A stretch of 64,000 nucleotides of DNA from Gordionus sp. m RMFG-2023. Lineage: Eukaryota; Nematomorpha; Gordioida; Chordodea; Parachordodidae. The translations under genes were made by a program, and so were the position numbers. This document shows, piece by piece, positions 11,491 to 24,037 of this stretch (its first letter is position 1; every line of letters begins with the position of its first letter). The notes beneath the pieces were generated by a model. It saw only the letters and a list, made by a program, of their open reading frames with translations, was not told the DNA's origin and did not search any database. The stretch covers positions 2,713,473 to 2,777,472 of the forward strand of contig NC_088775.1 in assembly GCF_954871325.1 (NCBI RefSeq), given 5' to 3'.

Positions 11491-14400
11491 CTAATATTAA
11501 AAAAATTTATCAATTTTATTAATAATAAAGAGATGATTTGAATATACACGTATAAATATTTAAGAAAAATCTCACAATTCGTTCATGGAATTTACAATGT
11601 ATGAATGTTTAGATATAATCTAATATAAAATGTGAGTTATTACTAAGCTTTGACTTGAAAAATTTCGCAGCAATACATTCTTTTATTAGTTTTAAAATAT
11701 TTTAAATACATAATTTTATTAATATAATTAAATTAGAACCAAAAAATGTTTTAAAATAAATATAATAAATGACTAAATAAAAGTTTACTCTAATTAAAAA
11801 TTACTTTCTAAGAAAAATATAATTATGTTTCTAAAAAGAAACAATAGTTATATTTATAATTCTATATTCAACTTAAGAAATAGAAATTCCTTAGGTTCAT
11901 TGATGTGTATTTTTATTTTATAAGCTAAATATTCTAAATTAAACGTGATAGGTGAAAGCAATCCATTCATGAAAGATACGATTAGGCGAATATAAAGTTG
12001 CTAAGATTCTTATTTTAATTACTTAGTCACCTGCTAAGGTAATCATCTTGATGTCTGTCAATATTGGTTGTAAAGGTTGGAACTAATGTATAATCCTAAA
12101 TTAGGAATTCGCCCATTGCCTAGGGGATGGTCAAACTTACAGGTCTTGGACCATCGTCTTTTGCTAGATTCAATTAAAAATGTTTAAAGTTCGAAATTGT
12201 TTTAATGGGATATTTGTTTAATCTTTTCAAAACTTTGTTATCTATCTTCCCATTTGAATTTAGCGTTTTTTTTAAAAATATTTATAATAGTACACTTACT
12301 AAACCATGTCTCTGGGTGAAATCTGATCAATAATTTATGAATCTGTCGTATTTGTAAATACGTGAACGTTTTATATTTTTTTTTACGCGAAATGCCAATC
12401 AACCAATTAAAATAAGGTTGATTGGATAGAAAGATTAGATGTAATATATTATATGTGGATTTTTTTATATTTTGAATTAATTAATTTTTATAAAAAATTA
12501 CGGATATTTTTTTTATAAAGAAATGAATTTTCTTTTGAATAAAATTTTTGGATTTATATTGTAGTTTTATTTGTCTTTTGATTTGATAATTTCATATAAT
12601 TCTTGACGATTCGTTTTTTAGAAAGTTTGGTTAAGTTTCTAGGATTTGTTTGGGTAGATTTTAGATTTGTTTTAGTTTGTGTTTGTAGGTTTTATTTTAG
12701 AATCCTAGCCATGTTTGAAGGTGATCCTTATTGTTTTATACCGATATATTCTAAACTGCCTTAATGTTATACATATATTATTTTATAACGATATTATGAT
12801 TTACATAATCTTTAATCATTAAACGCCATGAATATTTTATTATTAAATTTTTATTTGTTAAATATCCAGTTAATAGAATGTTTTCAGATCAAATTTTCTT
12901 TATCAATAAATAAATCTTAATCAAAGTATCATAATTCACATTAAAGATGGTATTACAATCGATCACTTCTTTTGAGCGAAAAAGTTTAATTTACATTTAT
13001 AATAGAATAATGGTCATGCCAAAAGAACAAATTTGGAAAAATTTTAGGGAAGAATGGCAATGAAGCACAATCAATGCAATATAAAAATTTTGTAAATTAG
13101 CCTATGTTATGCATGTGGATAGAAGAATGAAAGAAGTATTTATTAATCAGTTGTTCTATGTCCCTAATTCTTAACAAACGATATTAACAAAAACAAAATA
13201 TTTATCGTAGTTATAGTTGAATTGATAAAGAATTGAATCAAAATGACAACCTTTGGATAACATTATTTTACCATGCACTACCCAACTTCTGAGTCCATCA
13301 TAACAAACTCTGACCAATCTGAAATGAAAATTATTAAAAGTAAACAATCCAGTAAAAAAGGTTCTGTAGATAAAAATTGGGCATCGGCTAAGGAGCTCGG
13401 CTAATTGTCCGTCAGTAAATACCAAAGGATAATTAAGACTTAAAATGTTTGCATATAACTATATTCGTAAGGAATTTATTAGTTACCGAAAATATATATA
13501 AAAGAGTATTTGTAAAAGTAAATGCCTTGTTTATAATATACCTATTTGAAAGCAGTTGACAGGACTAAAGTTTTTGAAAATATAGATGTGGAGGTTGAAG
13601 ATATTATATATAAAGCTTCCCATTTATCTATTTTTTGAGATTATATTAATATCCTAAATGAAAGTATTACAAATTTTATGGTACCGGCTCCCTACCCAGG
13701 AAAATTGTCGTACAGCAATTTTTAATTCCCTTATATTTAAAAAATATAATTGACGAATTTAATCCTACAAAAAGTATATTCTTTATTTACTGATTAAGTG
13801 TCTTATATGAAAGTTTCGAAGAATTTTAAAAATCTAAATTAGACTTTAACCATATTATATTTTATGGAGGTGCCACACTCACCTAACAATTATTCTTTCA
13901 GGATCTTGAACGAGTAAAGTGTTTTAGGTTTTTTTGAAAATAAATATGTACCAAGTGCAGCATTTTCCCGCGACAGAAATCAACATGCCTTATCACCCTC
14001 CTTAAGTTACGTTTTGTTTACCACAGTAAGCTTTTTCAACAAAACGTATGCAACAAATACAAATTTGCAAAAATAGCTTTTAAAGTGTCGGTCCTTGAAG
14101 GAACCTGTATGTAATACATTCCCCAAGAGAAATATGTGATCATATCAACAACGATATTGGATTGAAAATTTTTAAATATATCTAAACTGCTAGCTATGTC
14201 ATTGTCGAGATGTCAAGGAGCCAAATGTACTTTGTTCCAAGTTAAAAATGGTATTTTATCTTTAAATAACCTATTATTCACAAAACTCAATATTTTCTTC
14301 ATCAGAAGAAAAAATAAAAATTATATATATGTATGAATTAATAAAAAAATTGTCCACATACTCTGTTCATAATGCAGCCTAAATACTAAATCCTCTAATC

Positions 14401-15707
14401 AAGCATCTTCTCACAAATTATGAATTCGATGAAAAGAACTAGATATTCAGGAAGGTAGAGATAATAAAGCTATCTTAGGTATTACAATAAATTTTTTGCT
14501 CTAAAAGTGGTTTTGATAAATAAGATATACGGATTGCTGTAGAATTCACAATTATTAATCAGAGTCATCAAGCTGGTAAAAAAAAGACTTTGTACTTGCC
14601 CTTTAAGGGAAGTAGCAAATCTTGTTAACCCTTCCAAATTTAACTTCTTCTTCCGAGAGAAATTGATTCTTTTGGGTAATATTCATACAACCAAATAGAT
14701 TATAAAATTTCAAGGAAAATTAGTTACGTTTATCAGATTTACGATTAATTAAAAATATAATAGAAGATGATTATACAATTGAACCAGAAAACGACCCTGC
14801 CACCGGATGTGAAAACGAAACAGTATTTCAAGAATGAAATCAAATCACAAATAATAATATTCATTTATATTTATGTAATATATTTTGTATATTTGTTATT
14901 AATCACACTTATAATAATAAAATTTTATTGAATTTTGACCGGTCAATTGACCGAATCGTGATAGATAGGGTCAAATATAAAAAAAGTGAAAAATCAAATT
15001 ATTTTTTAAAAATTATAACATAAGCAAAAGTCCGCAATAAGGGGACCTAAAGACCTCCAATAAAATTGTGGCAGAATATCCACCTAAATGTTTTCCCCCA
15101 AATCTCTATAGAAATATCCTGGATACGCCTATGATTATTGCAAACTGTGATTAACATTCCCTTAGATGGAAGGATGTTTGATAAATGTGAGACTAATATG
15201 GATGATAATCTATTAAGGTCGACAATTTTATAGCTAGGTAAATCGGTAATTAACGCTAATTTTTTGTCTCTTATTAGTTATGAGTCCTAAATTTTTAGAA
15301 TTGGCGGCGTCAAGAAGATTAGAAAACTTCGATTATTTTAGGTAGAGAACCACACAGATGGTTCCATAGTAATCGAATTTACATTTAGGATCATAAAATT
15401 AGGAATACCAAAGTAAACTAGGAGAGGTCTAAGTGTCCCCCGTTCTGTTGAATACCTTCGTCGGAAGATAACATGTGGGCATAGAAAAGGTGTTTCAATA
15501 CCCTAATATATTTCTAGGAAATTTTTTAATGATCAGAGGATATTGGTCATAAAAACATTTCATGAAATGTTCGCAAATATGCTACAGAAGTACGAATAAC
15601 ACCATAGGATATTTCACGTCCACCTTAGACTCCAAATCCTAATTGGTATGTACTTAGTATGTTATTCCATTCAGTTTTGAACTGCATCATTATTATATTG
15701 CGATGGG
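11491..15707. other. Long AT-rich region without a recognised gene
   Basis: Presumed ICA69 5' intron or upstream region plus transposon debris. Three things stand out. A minus-strand frame near 13270-13322 lies between a good acceptor (TTTTCATTTCAG) and a GTAAAA donor. A short acidic plus-strand stretch near 14760-14837 reads EDDYTIEPENDPATG and then stops. A MITE end, CTGGATACGCCTATGA near 15117, is the inverse of one at 49014. None is strong enough to call a gene. Confidence 0.4.
12141..12154 (-). CDS. ICA1: Candidate initiator exon of ICA69 (four codons)
   Basis: ATG at 12154 begins ATG GTC CAA GAC CT and is followed at once by GTAAGT, the only full-consensus donor found for this gene. 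It ends two bases into a codon, exactly the phase needed by the exon starting at 11490, and would give MVQDLGYSGPNFDRH... . Family N-termini before the KxxxRYW motif are short, which fits. This is a phase-and-signal argument only; a 14-base coding segment can arise by chance. Confidence 0.35.
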
Positions 15708-15715
15708 GTAGATAT
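15708..15715. repeat. Target-site duplication, left (GTAGATAT)
   Basis: Eight bases GTAGATAT before the CAGTGTTG end at 15716, repeated exactly at 18975-18982 after the CAACACTA end. This marks the outermost insertion of the nest. Confidence 0.9.
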
Positions 15716-16025
15716 CAGTGTTGTTAAACTGCTCGATTTGCGCCGATTTTTAAAAACCGTAAGTCGATATTTTATCCAGAATAATATTACGCAAGCCTGA
15801 AAATTTTGCTCATAAATGGCACAAAGGTCTATAGACATCAAATAGCTAAATCGCGAGGCTTAGGCCGAATTCATAGTGGGATCGGATCCGACAAAATTTA
15901 ACAGCTGATCGATTTTTAAATCGGTTTATGAGAATCAACTTTTTTAAAAATGATATTGATTTTATCTTTAATTTTATACATTATAATAACCTGAGAAATA
16001 TTGGCTTTACCCGTTACTGGTTAAC

Positions 16026-16041
16026 GGTGCATATATGCACC
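16026..16041. promoter_or_regulatory. 16-bp perfect palindrome, copy 1
   Basis: GGTGCATATATGCACC, preceded by GGTTAAC. It lies 840 bases before the piggyBac transposase start. Probably a transposase-binding or terminal motif, by its repetition around the gene. Confidence 0.6.
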
Positions 16042-16367
16042 ACCTCCTATATACCTTATTTTAACATAGTAGTTTTTTTTTAAAAAATAATAAAAAAGAT
16101 TTTTATATAGTTCAGACATTGTACTTCAAAACTGGAAAAGAAAAATATGAAAAAAATATTTTTTTATGCCCCTAAGAAACCCTCAAACTTTGCGAATTTA
16201 TGAGGTCTAAAATGCAAAATTTTCTAAGTGATCTCACGAGCATATTATAAAATTATTTCGATGAAAACTAGTGTGTATATATTCTTTATAGATATATCAA
16301 TATTTATCAATCATTTTTGAATTTTTAAATAATTAATATTTTAGTAGGTAACCACATAAAGTTGACT

Positions 16368-16383
16368 GGTGCATATATGCACC
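16368..16383. promoter_or_regulatory. 16-bp perfect palindrome, copy 2 (inverted context)
   Basis: GGTGCATATATGCACC followed by GTTAACCAT, so its flank is the reverse complement of copies 1 and 3. With copy 3 it forms an inverted pair around the transposase gene, as expected of piggyBac terminal or subterminal repeats. Confidence 0.65.
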
Positions 16384-16865
16384 GTTAACCATCTAGCAGT
16401 ATATATTATTTAAAAAAATTCAAACAAATGAAATTTAACATAATGAATTATAATTTTTTATATTATACTTAAAACCACTACCGTCACTAAGGGTGGGAAG
16501 GGGAGGGGTGGGTGGCTCGAGCCCCTTAAGAATTTTTAAAAAAAATTTTATACCCAAAAAAGACCTTTTGAAAATAATTTAAAAAAATTTTTTTCCCCTG
16601 AGATTAAATCGAATAATATATTGTTCCTATTATAATTTTTTATCCCGATCAAATTATATGAAATTATTAGGTTCATAAATATTCAAAAGTTTAAAATTAT
16701 TTTTAGCCTCTTCCTTTCTGAAGATTTTATTTTATTTATATAAAATATTATGCACCTGTTTTGTCAATTCAATCAAAATTATCAAAATAATAGATGACTA
16801 ATAAAAAAATCAAGATTCTACGAAAATAATTTGTCTAGATATTTAATTTTTAATAAATTTTTTTA

Positions 16866-18581
16866 ATGAAACGTTTTCTAACAACTGAACAAGCGCTTGC
16901 TCAACTTTTTGAAGAGGAACCAATTGAAGAAAGAGATATGGTTATAATTCCGCCAAACCCCTCTGCAGTTAGTGATGAAAAAGATTTCGATGAAAATGAC
17001 TTAACAAATGTCGGAGTTTTGCCTTCAGATACAGCTGGAGAATTGGAGATTCACAATTCAGTATGACGACCTTCCAGAACCATATTCTACAAGAAGCTAT
17101 TCTCGAATTTCTCACAATTTAAAATGGAGAAAAACGGATGCAATATATTCTTCAAGCCCTTTCAATGGAGAAAAGGAAGATGTAATAAAACTTGAAAATG
17201 ATTTACATGGTAAAAGTCCATCAGATATATTTTGTTTAATTTTCGACGAAGACTTATATTCCTTAATTGTAGAACAAAGTAATATTTATGCTAAACAAAT
17301 GAATAGACCTAACATATGCATAACCATCCAAGATATTCAGAGATTTATTGGAATTCTATTATTTACTGGATATCATTCTCTCCCACAAGAAAGAATGTAC
17401 TGGTCTAATGACAGCGATATTTCTATTCCAATAATCCGGGATACAATGACCCAATTACAATTTCGAAATTTGAAATATAATATCCATTTGGCAGACAATA
17501 CTAAAATAGATATACATGATAGATTTTATAAAGTTAGGCCTTACATTAATATTGAATAATAAATTTCAGCAATTCGGAATTTTTAAACATCATTTATCAA
17601 TAGATGAACAGATGATACCATATCGAGGAAGACATTCTTGCAAAATGTTCATAAAAGGAAAACCAATTAGATTCGGATACAAGTCTTGGATATTGGCCTC
17701 TTCCGACGGTTACGTATTCTCATTTGATATATATCAAGGGAAAAGCGAAAATAAATATGAATATGGATTAGGTGGAAAAGTAATCATAAAATTATTAAAG
17801 GCATTGCAAAAACCAAATTATCATAAAATATATTTTGATAATTTCTTTACATCATTTAAACTCTTGTCATACTTAAAACAAATGGGATATTTTGCAACTG
17901 GAACTGTGAGGGACAATAGAATAGAGCATTGCCCAGTTGAATCTATAAAGGTTGTAGCAAAAAAAGAAAGAGGATATTATGATTATAGGTTTGAAAAATT
18001 AAACGAAATATTTGTAGTTCGTTGGAATGATAATTCGGTGGTGACCGTTGCATCGACATGCCACACTATCTCTTTGCTTTCTAATGTTTCAAGGTATTCT
18101 AAGAAAATATCTTCTAAAATAAAAATTCCTCAGCCAAATATGGTAACTGCTTATAACAAACACATGGGTGGAGTTGATCTATGTGATAATCTAATATCTA
18201 CATATAGAATAAAAATAAGAGGAAAAAAATGGTGGTGGCCAATATTCACCAATTTTATTGATGTAGCTTTGGTAAATTCATGGAAAATCTGGAAATTCGT
18301 GAATCGAGATGACAAGAAGAGTTTGCTTGCATTTAGACGAGAAGTTACTAACTACCTCCTTCGAACGCCAGTAAAAATTGAAAAAAATTCAAGTACAGGT
18401 CACGCCAGCCAGTTTGCATTACAGTGTGAAAACCCTATTGATTCATCTGGACATTATTTATCCAAAATTATAGATGGAAAAAGACGAAGATGGATATTGC
18501 CATACGCACTCAAGATATATGTGCCAAACATGTCAAATCGCACTCCATATTAAATGTTTCAAGGATTTTCATAATATATAA
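16866..18581 (+). pseudogene. piggyBac-family transposase, decayed by frameshifts
   Basis: Plus-strand coding fossil of a DDE_Tnp_1_7 (piggyBac) transposase. It opens MKRFLTTEQALAQLFEEEP (16866) with an acidic N-terminus, continues in a second frame (RRFIGILLFTGYHSLP-type region, 17045-17535) and a third (17560-18480). The three catalytic aspartates are visible: LSIDEQMIPY (about 17603), KIYFDNFFTS (about 17837) and HMGGVDLCDN (about 18176). A cysteine-rich C-terminus (CHTHSRYMCQTCQIALHIKC, then FKDFH, ending TAA 18579-18581) lies in yet another frame, so there are about three frameshifts, near 17040-17066, 17520-17556 and 18480-18500. The family cuts and pastes DNA at TTAA sites. Intact catalytic residues and few stops suggest fairly recent inactivation, or that some shifts are sequencing errors in A/T runs. 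Confidence 0.9.
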
Positions 18582-18662
18582 ACATTTTCTCGTTTTTATT
18601 ATAAATTACATCTTATAGTATTTTATATAATTTTTATCTTTTTTAACCTCTTAATGGTTAAC

Positions 18663-18678
18663 GGTGCATATATGCACC
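18663..18678. promoter_or_regulatory. 16-bp perfect palindrome, copy 3
   Basis: GGTGCATATATGCACC preceded by TGGTTAAC, 82 bases after the transposase stop. It is the inverse partner of copy 2 at 16368. Confidence 0.65.
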
Positions 18679-18974
18679 AGGCTAGATTTTCTATTTAGGA
18701 TTATTTTTTTTGGCTGATTTTTTTAGAATATCATATTTGAGCATTAATCAATATAATTTGAAAAAATTGAGCATTTTTATCCACTAGAAAAATCTTGACC
18801 ATTAATATAAAGAAAAATTGATTTTCATAAACCGATTTAAAAATCGATCAGCTGTTAAATTTTGTCGGATCCGATCCCATTATGAATTTGGCCTTAGGCA
18901 ATATTTTTCTGGCTAAAATATTGAGTTAGCCGTTTTTTAAAAATCGGCTCAAAACGAGCCGATTAACAACACTA

Positions 18975-18982
18975 GTAGATAT
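18975..18982. repeat. Target-site duplication, right (GTAGATAT)
   Basis: Exact repeat of 15708-15715 after the right end of the split MITE. Confidence 0.9.
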
Positions 18983-20320
18983 CACCATTAGGTTTTTGTG
19001 AAGCAATAAGGTTAGTGTCATGAACGATTTGATAAATCTTGTAGAGAGAGGTCTAAAAATATTACATAAATAACATTAAAAAATGATTCTTTGAAAGCGA
19101 GTACTAATTTTATAAGAAATTGTTATTGAGAAGAGTGAAGATCATAGAATCTAACGAGAGAAATTTGTTAAAAAATTGGTAGTTTAAATGATTTCATCAT
19201 TAGAAATTATAATTGAGTGTATCGACGGTAAAAGAAGTACCGCGAGGCAGGAGGATAAATGTTGTGAACAAGCAAAAAAGTGTAATTTACAGATTAATTT
19301 GTTTTTAGAGATATTAATTTGAGAATCTCATTTAGGTGGCCCACATTGATATTTTTTGATAATTTAAGTGCAGCAATGTGGTAGACGGCTATTACCATCT
19401 TGGCTTTTGTATATGTAATAATTTATAGGAAGTGAGTCTTTTCAAAATTGTGTGTGTTTGAATGGGGTGATAGAGAATTTAGGAGGGGTTAGGCATTTTT
19501 GAAGGATAAATAGACAAAAGTCTGATCATAAAATATAAGTATAATTCTGCTACCTAATCAAGGTGTTTGTCCCCCTTTCCAGGCTAAAAATGTGTTTAAT
19601 AATTTATCCTTAATCGGTATGGAACTGAACTGTTATGCCAACTGCTGCGGTTCAACATCCCACCCCAGTAACAAATAATAAATTTCTCAAATTTCTACAT
19701 TAGAGTTAATCAACCTATCACATAACTAATAAGAGTAAATACAAGTAACTTTTACACATTATAAAAAGAAAAATAAAACCCCACCATCACTATCAACTAA
19801 ACCAGCCTCGTTACAATCAGGATAAACCAGTGTAGGTAAGAACCACCAACGGATATTCATGTTAAAAAAATCTTTAAATGAATAGGGAATAATAACCGAA
19901 ACAAGGAGAGATTTCAAATTCGCAAAGTGCCAACAGGACATAAATTCCAGAATAAATCGGAAGATTAAGAAGAGGAAAATGGTTTACATTTAACCAAGCA
20001 TTAGGTAGAGAATCCAGCTTTGCCACACGCCAATCATTAATAACTATCGAACATATCAGAAATCAGACGATTCAAATATGTCGTGGGAAACCCTCTGAGC
20101 CCTCCGAAAGATTAATCACGTGTCCCCGAGGGGGCGGGGGAAAGAGGGCTCAACCGACCCCTATCCACCAAATTCTATTAATTGTATATATTATTTTCTT
20201 TAAAGTATAACGAATTGGCCTGGCAGTATATATGATTTGTTATATATATGTGTCTTGTATCTTGGGTTTATTTTTAAATATCAAATCCATTTATATAAAA
20301 TAAAGTTAAATTTCACTATG
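18983..20320. other. Intergenic, no gene seen
   Basis: Moderately AT-rich sequence without a convincing exon. No family motif on either strand. Confidence 0.35.
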
Positions 20321-20647
<327 letters not shown>

Positions 20648-21098
20648 TATACTCCTTTCTATTAAAATGAAAATATCTCCTTGCACTGTCAAAATATTTT
20701 GACGCCGCTTCTAGAGATCGCCCTGTAGTATATTCTGGGTAGTCAGTATAATTTGTGCCATAAGACCTGCTTTGACTGGCAGAAAAGTAATGCCATTTAA
20801 AATTTCTTACGAGGACTGCCAAGTGGTGGGACGTTACTTTTAGAATTTTTTAAAGAATAACTTAGGATTTCCTATTTTAACACATTCTTAAATTTTAATT
20901 GATAACATATTAAGCCTAGTTTCAGTATAGATCTCTCTAACACACCCAATAAAGATTTTATTCATTTTTTCGTCCTTTAGGAATGTAGGTATTTATCGCT
21001 CACCCCCCTGACCCAGGATTCTTAATTTAAAATTTTATAAGCGAAATTATAATCATTTTTAAATAATTTTAGCTGCGTTTTTCAAAGGGATTAGAGAG

Positions 21099-21250
21099 CA
21101 GTGTTGTTAAAAGGGCCGATAAAGATTTTAACAAAAATAATATTAGGCAACCCTCGAGATTTAGAAAAAATAGAGGACCAAGTCTGTCTGCCACCTATGA
21201 GCAAAATCTCTAAGCATTTAGCTAAAATCTTTACAGGGCCGTTTTTAGAA
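21099..21250. mobile_element. Degenerate family A MITE fragment
   Basis: CAGTGTTGTTAAAAGGGCCG at the left, then AATAATATTAGGCAACC and AGCAAAATCTC as in other copies. The right end is worn. Confidence 0.5.
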
Positions 21251-21819
21251 ATCTAGATCAGGGAGTATACGAGAAACATATCTTTAAAATAATTCACTGT
21301 GCATTTTTCAACAGTTTAAGTTAGTTGAAGAAGATTATGAATTTATTTTTATGATTTATTCGGCTTAAAATTTAATATTTTTTTTAAAAAAAAATTTCTA
21401 AGGCCCCGACCAATCATACGTTAGAGCGATCCTGAAAATTTTTCTGATAATTTAATAATATCTACATCTTCAAACCTCGAATAGATTGTATTCTAAAAAA
21501 ATCAAATCATTATGCTAATATTTAAATTTTATAAAAATTTTTAGTTTCTTCCTACTTATTACGTTTCTTGTTTTAATATTAAGAAAGAATATCTTACCTT
21601 CTCCCGTTAAAATTACGAAAGTTTCTGAATTTAATTTTTTTTGATATTTTAGGCCACTATGTAATATATTAAAAGAATGCTACCAATAGTTTCATATCTT
21701 GACAATGATTTAAGCCCCCTAACCTATATGACCCACCTACCCCCCCCCCCCCCCCCTTAGATCAATGAAGATTATGAGACTTGTGTGTAATACTTTATAA
21801 AAGACCGGGGCATCGCACT
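21251..21819. other. Intergenic, with a 19-base poly-C run
   Basis: AT-rich, no gene. A homopolymer of about nineteen C lies at 21739-21757. Confidence 0.4.
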
Positions 21820-22163
21820 CAATGCCATATAATAATACCTAGACTGGGATGCATTCATTAAAAGTGTACATCAATGAAAACAGCTGGGGACGCCATTTTG
21901 ATTACCCATATCGTTATTCAAAAAAATTTAAACAAGAGGCCAATTTATTCTTATGTCTGACGCAAACTTTATTAAAAAGAACTACCGGATCATATAGATA
22001 ATAAGGAAAGCAAGTTATCAATTTAAATAGTAGTTTTTAACATGAGAAATAATCTACTATATGGGTTACCAAAATGGCGGGTGCAGCTGATTTGCATCCA
22101 ACGACGCTTTCGAATGCATTATTATGAACGCATCGTCAGTCCAGGTATTATAATATGTCATTG
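21820..22163. mobile_element. CAATG-ended MITE family B, copy 1 (344 bp)
   Basis: Left end CAATGCCATATAATAATACC, right end inverse (...TATTATAATATGTCATTG). Inside, CAGCTGGGGACGCCATTTTG faces AAAATGGCGGGTGCAGCTG. Flanks ATCGCACT (21812-21819) and ATCGCACC (22164-22171) differ by one base, giving an 8-bp duplication; with the YARNG-type end this suggests hAT. Long inverted arms, no coding. Confidence 0.85.
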
Positions 22164-22511
22164 ATCGCACCCCATTTTTTACAAAGAAATTCTCTAAATA
22201 ATTAAGGCTGTTGTTTAGATCCACGAGGGTAACTGTAAGAAAAAAAAAATACTGTAAGGAATATTCGTTAAATTCCTCCCTCCTTATAACTAAAATATAG
22301 AATGTATATACCAACTAATGTTGTGTGTTGACTCCATTGTCCTGAATCACGGTTGGGCCCTATGATGCAATGACGTAATTAGAATCATAAGGAGTGGGGC
22401 TGGGTTGGGTCCCTTTAGGGCATCATTTCGGAGAACCCACTCCCTCAATTTTTTTGGAATGCAATTGTATACACCTCTCCACTCTCCCACCTAAATGGGC
22501 TTAGAATTATT
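22164..22511. other. Intergenic, no gene seen
   Basis: About 350 bases between two repeats; nothing recognised. Confidence 0.35.
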
Positions 22512-22862
22512 CAAGCCCGGCCCGAACCCAAAATTTTTTGTAACCGACCCGGCCCGGCCTGAATTTATTTAAATATTTTTTATGATTACTCAAAATAAAA
22601 GAACACATGCTATTTGGCGTTTAGTCTCAATAAATAAAATCGAAATTTTATATTTTACATAAATAATTCAAATATAAAATTGATAAATTTAAGAGATATA
22701 TTTAGAAAAAATCCCATAGACTGACCCGACCTGGCTCGAATTTTTTTAAAAAATATTGGGCCCGGCCGGAACCCGATTTAGAATTAGGCCCAAGCCCGGC
22801 CCGAAGCCCGTTCGGGTCAGGTCGAACTCGGGCCGAGTACGGGCCGGGCCTGCAGATCTCTA
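22512..22862. mobile_element. GGCCCGG-rich repeat element
   Basis: From CAAGCCCGGCCCGAACCC to GGGCCGGGCCTGCAGATCTCT, the inverse of the AGAGATCTGCA end seen at 8745. AT-rich centre with TTTACATAAATAATTCAAATA. Confidence 0.6.
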
Positions 22863-23721
22863 CTTTGAATAGCACTCGCTTAAAGTCTACTCATTGGTTT
22901 TTCGGCTAAGGATTTGAAGTGTGTGTTACTAACTCTGGGTAAATCTCAAGGAACCGAAAATCAAATCTCGAGTTATAATACTTACAAATTGAGGGGTCGC
23001 GTATTGCTCCGAGACTCAAAAAAACGTACGCGTCTTTGTTTACAATTTTAAGCGGGGATTTATTAATTAATATATTTTTTTTTAACCACTTATAAATTGA
23101 AAAGTAATAAAAAAATTTTTAGATTTAAACAATAACAATTAATAGATAAAAAAATCAATTTATAAAAAAATTTATTAATTCGTGGAAATAGAATAATCAA
23201 TTTCCATATGGTTGCTCCCTGGAATATAGAAATATATTAATAAAATAAATCGCAAAAATTCGCAAATATGTTCGCGGTTAAAAAAATATAATGGCGCCGA
23301 TTTGAAAAAATATTGTACATTTTATGTGCCTTACAATCCTTTCGAGTTTTGTGAGGAGATAAAAATAGCTTATATCTTGTAAGTACAGCAAGTAAAAAAA
23401 TAAAAATGTCAAAGAACCTCAAGCTTAAGCCAATCAAAAATCAAATTAAAACTTCGGCTACGCGCCATTTGGCCCAAGTCATTGTTGTTTTCAGGTCTAA
23501 TTTGATGTCAGATTGGAGGGTAAGCAGCTTTTTGCCTTCATATATTTTTGTTCAGGGGATAGGGGTATAAGCTCCTAGGGGAGGAGGATGTAGGGAGTGA
23601 AATTTTTCTCTCGTTGGTTAGGGAGTAAATCTGGGGTTTTATTCGAATTTTTCTTTTTTCTCCCATAAAGATGATATTTGTTTCTTTTTTTTTAAACAGA
23701 TAATTTCCAATTTTTATATAT
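22863..23721. other. Intergenic, no gene seen
   Basis: Mixed AT-rich sequence. A slightly GC-balanced stretch near 23440-23560 shows no motif. Confidence 0.35.
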
Positions 23722-23905
23722 CAGAGACCTGCGAGAGGTACAATTTGCATGACCCGGGGTTTTCGGCCCGGCCCGGAGTTTTTTTGTTTAAATATTCGGT
23801 TTTAAAATATTCGGTTTTAAAATTGCCCGGTTTTAAAATGGCCCGGCCCGGTTATATTTTTTAAAATAATTTTAAAAATACGGCCACGATCCGAGGCCTC
23901 TGACG
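23722..23905. mobile_element. GGCCCGG-rich repeat element, short copy
   Basis: Begins CAGAGACCTGCGAGAGGTAC and ends CGAGGCCTCTGACG, with GGCCCGGCCCGG in between. CAGAG ends in inverse orientation fit a hAT-like MITE. Confidence 0.55.
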
Positions 23906-24037
23906 TATATTTTTTGTTTGTGATCGAGATATATAGTTCGCGGAAAATAAATTAAATTTCTAAAACGTTATAACTTACAATACAATCCAAAGGAACAATA
24001 AGATCTAAATTGTCAACATTGTAAAGTTATTACTTTA

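Larger units (their letters stand above)
15863..18893. mobile_element. 3-kb inverted-repeat element with Harbinger-like ends and a piggyBac transposase inside
   Basis: Left end GGCCGAATTCATAGTGGG and right end, read inverted, GGCCAAATTCATAATGGG. The inverted repeat runs about 80 bp (15863-15943 against 18813-18893) with only a few mismatches, and includes GATCGGATCCGAC and AACAGCTGATCG. It is flanked on both sides by TTA (15860-15862, 18894-18896), which occurs once in the uninterrupted MITE. A 3-bp TWA duplication and GG-starting ends are typical of PIF/Harbinger. The only protein-coding material inside is a piggyBac transposase, which normally uses TTAA. Either a piggyBac element sits inside a Harbinger MITE, or the ends belong to an unusual piggyBac carrier. 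Confidence 0.75.
15716..18974. mobile_element. hAT-like MITE family A, split by a later insertion
   Basis: Left part 15716-15862 (CAGTGTTGTTAAACTGCTCG...) and right part 18897-18974 (...GAGCCGATTAACAACACTA) together make 225 bp that match the intact copy at 6286-6508 end to end. Both sides are flanked by the perfect 8-bp duplication GTAGATAT. The 3-kb insertion at 15863-18893 interrupts it in the word GAGGCTTAGGCAATA, so the MITE landed first. Confidence 0.9.

Noticed and set aside
13171-13425. Minus-strand exon with RLVRVCYDGLRSWVVHG
   Set aside because: Acceptor and donor signals are fair, but no flanking exons or family match; one ~50-base island is too little to call a gene.
14760-14840. 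Acidic tail EDDYTIEPENDPATG as the C-terminus of a transposase
   Set aside because: The upstream sequence is full of stops in all frames and shows no catalytic motif.
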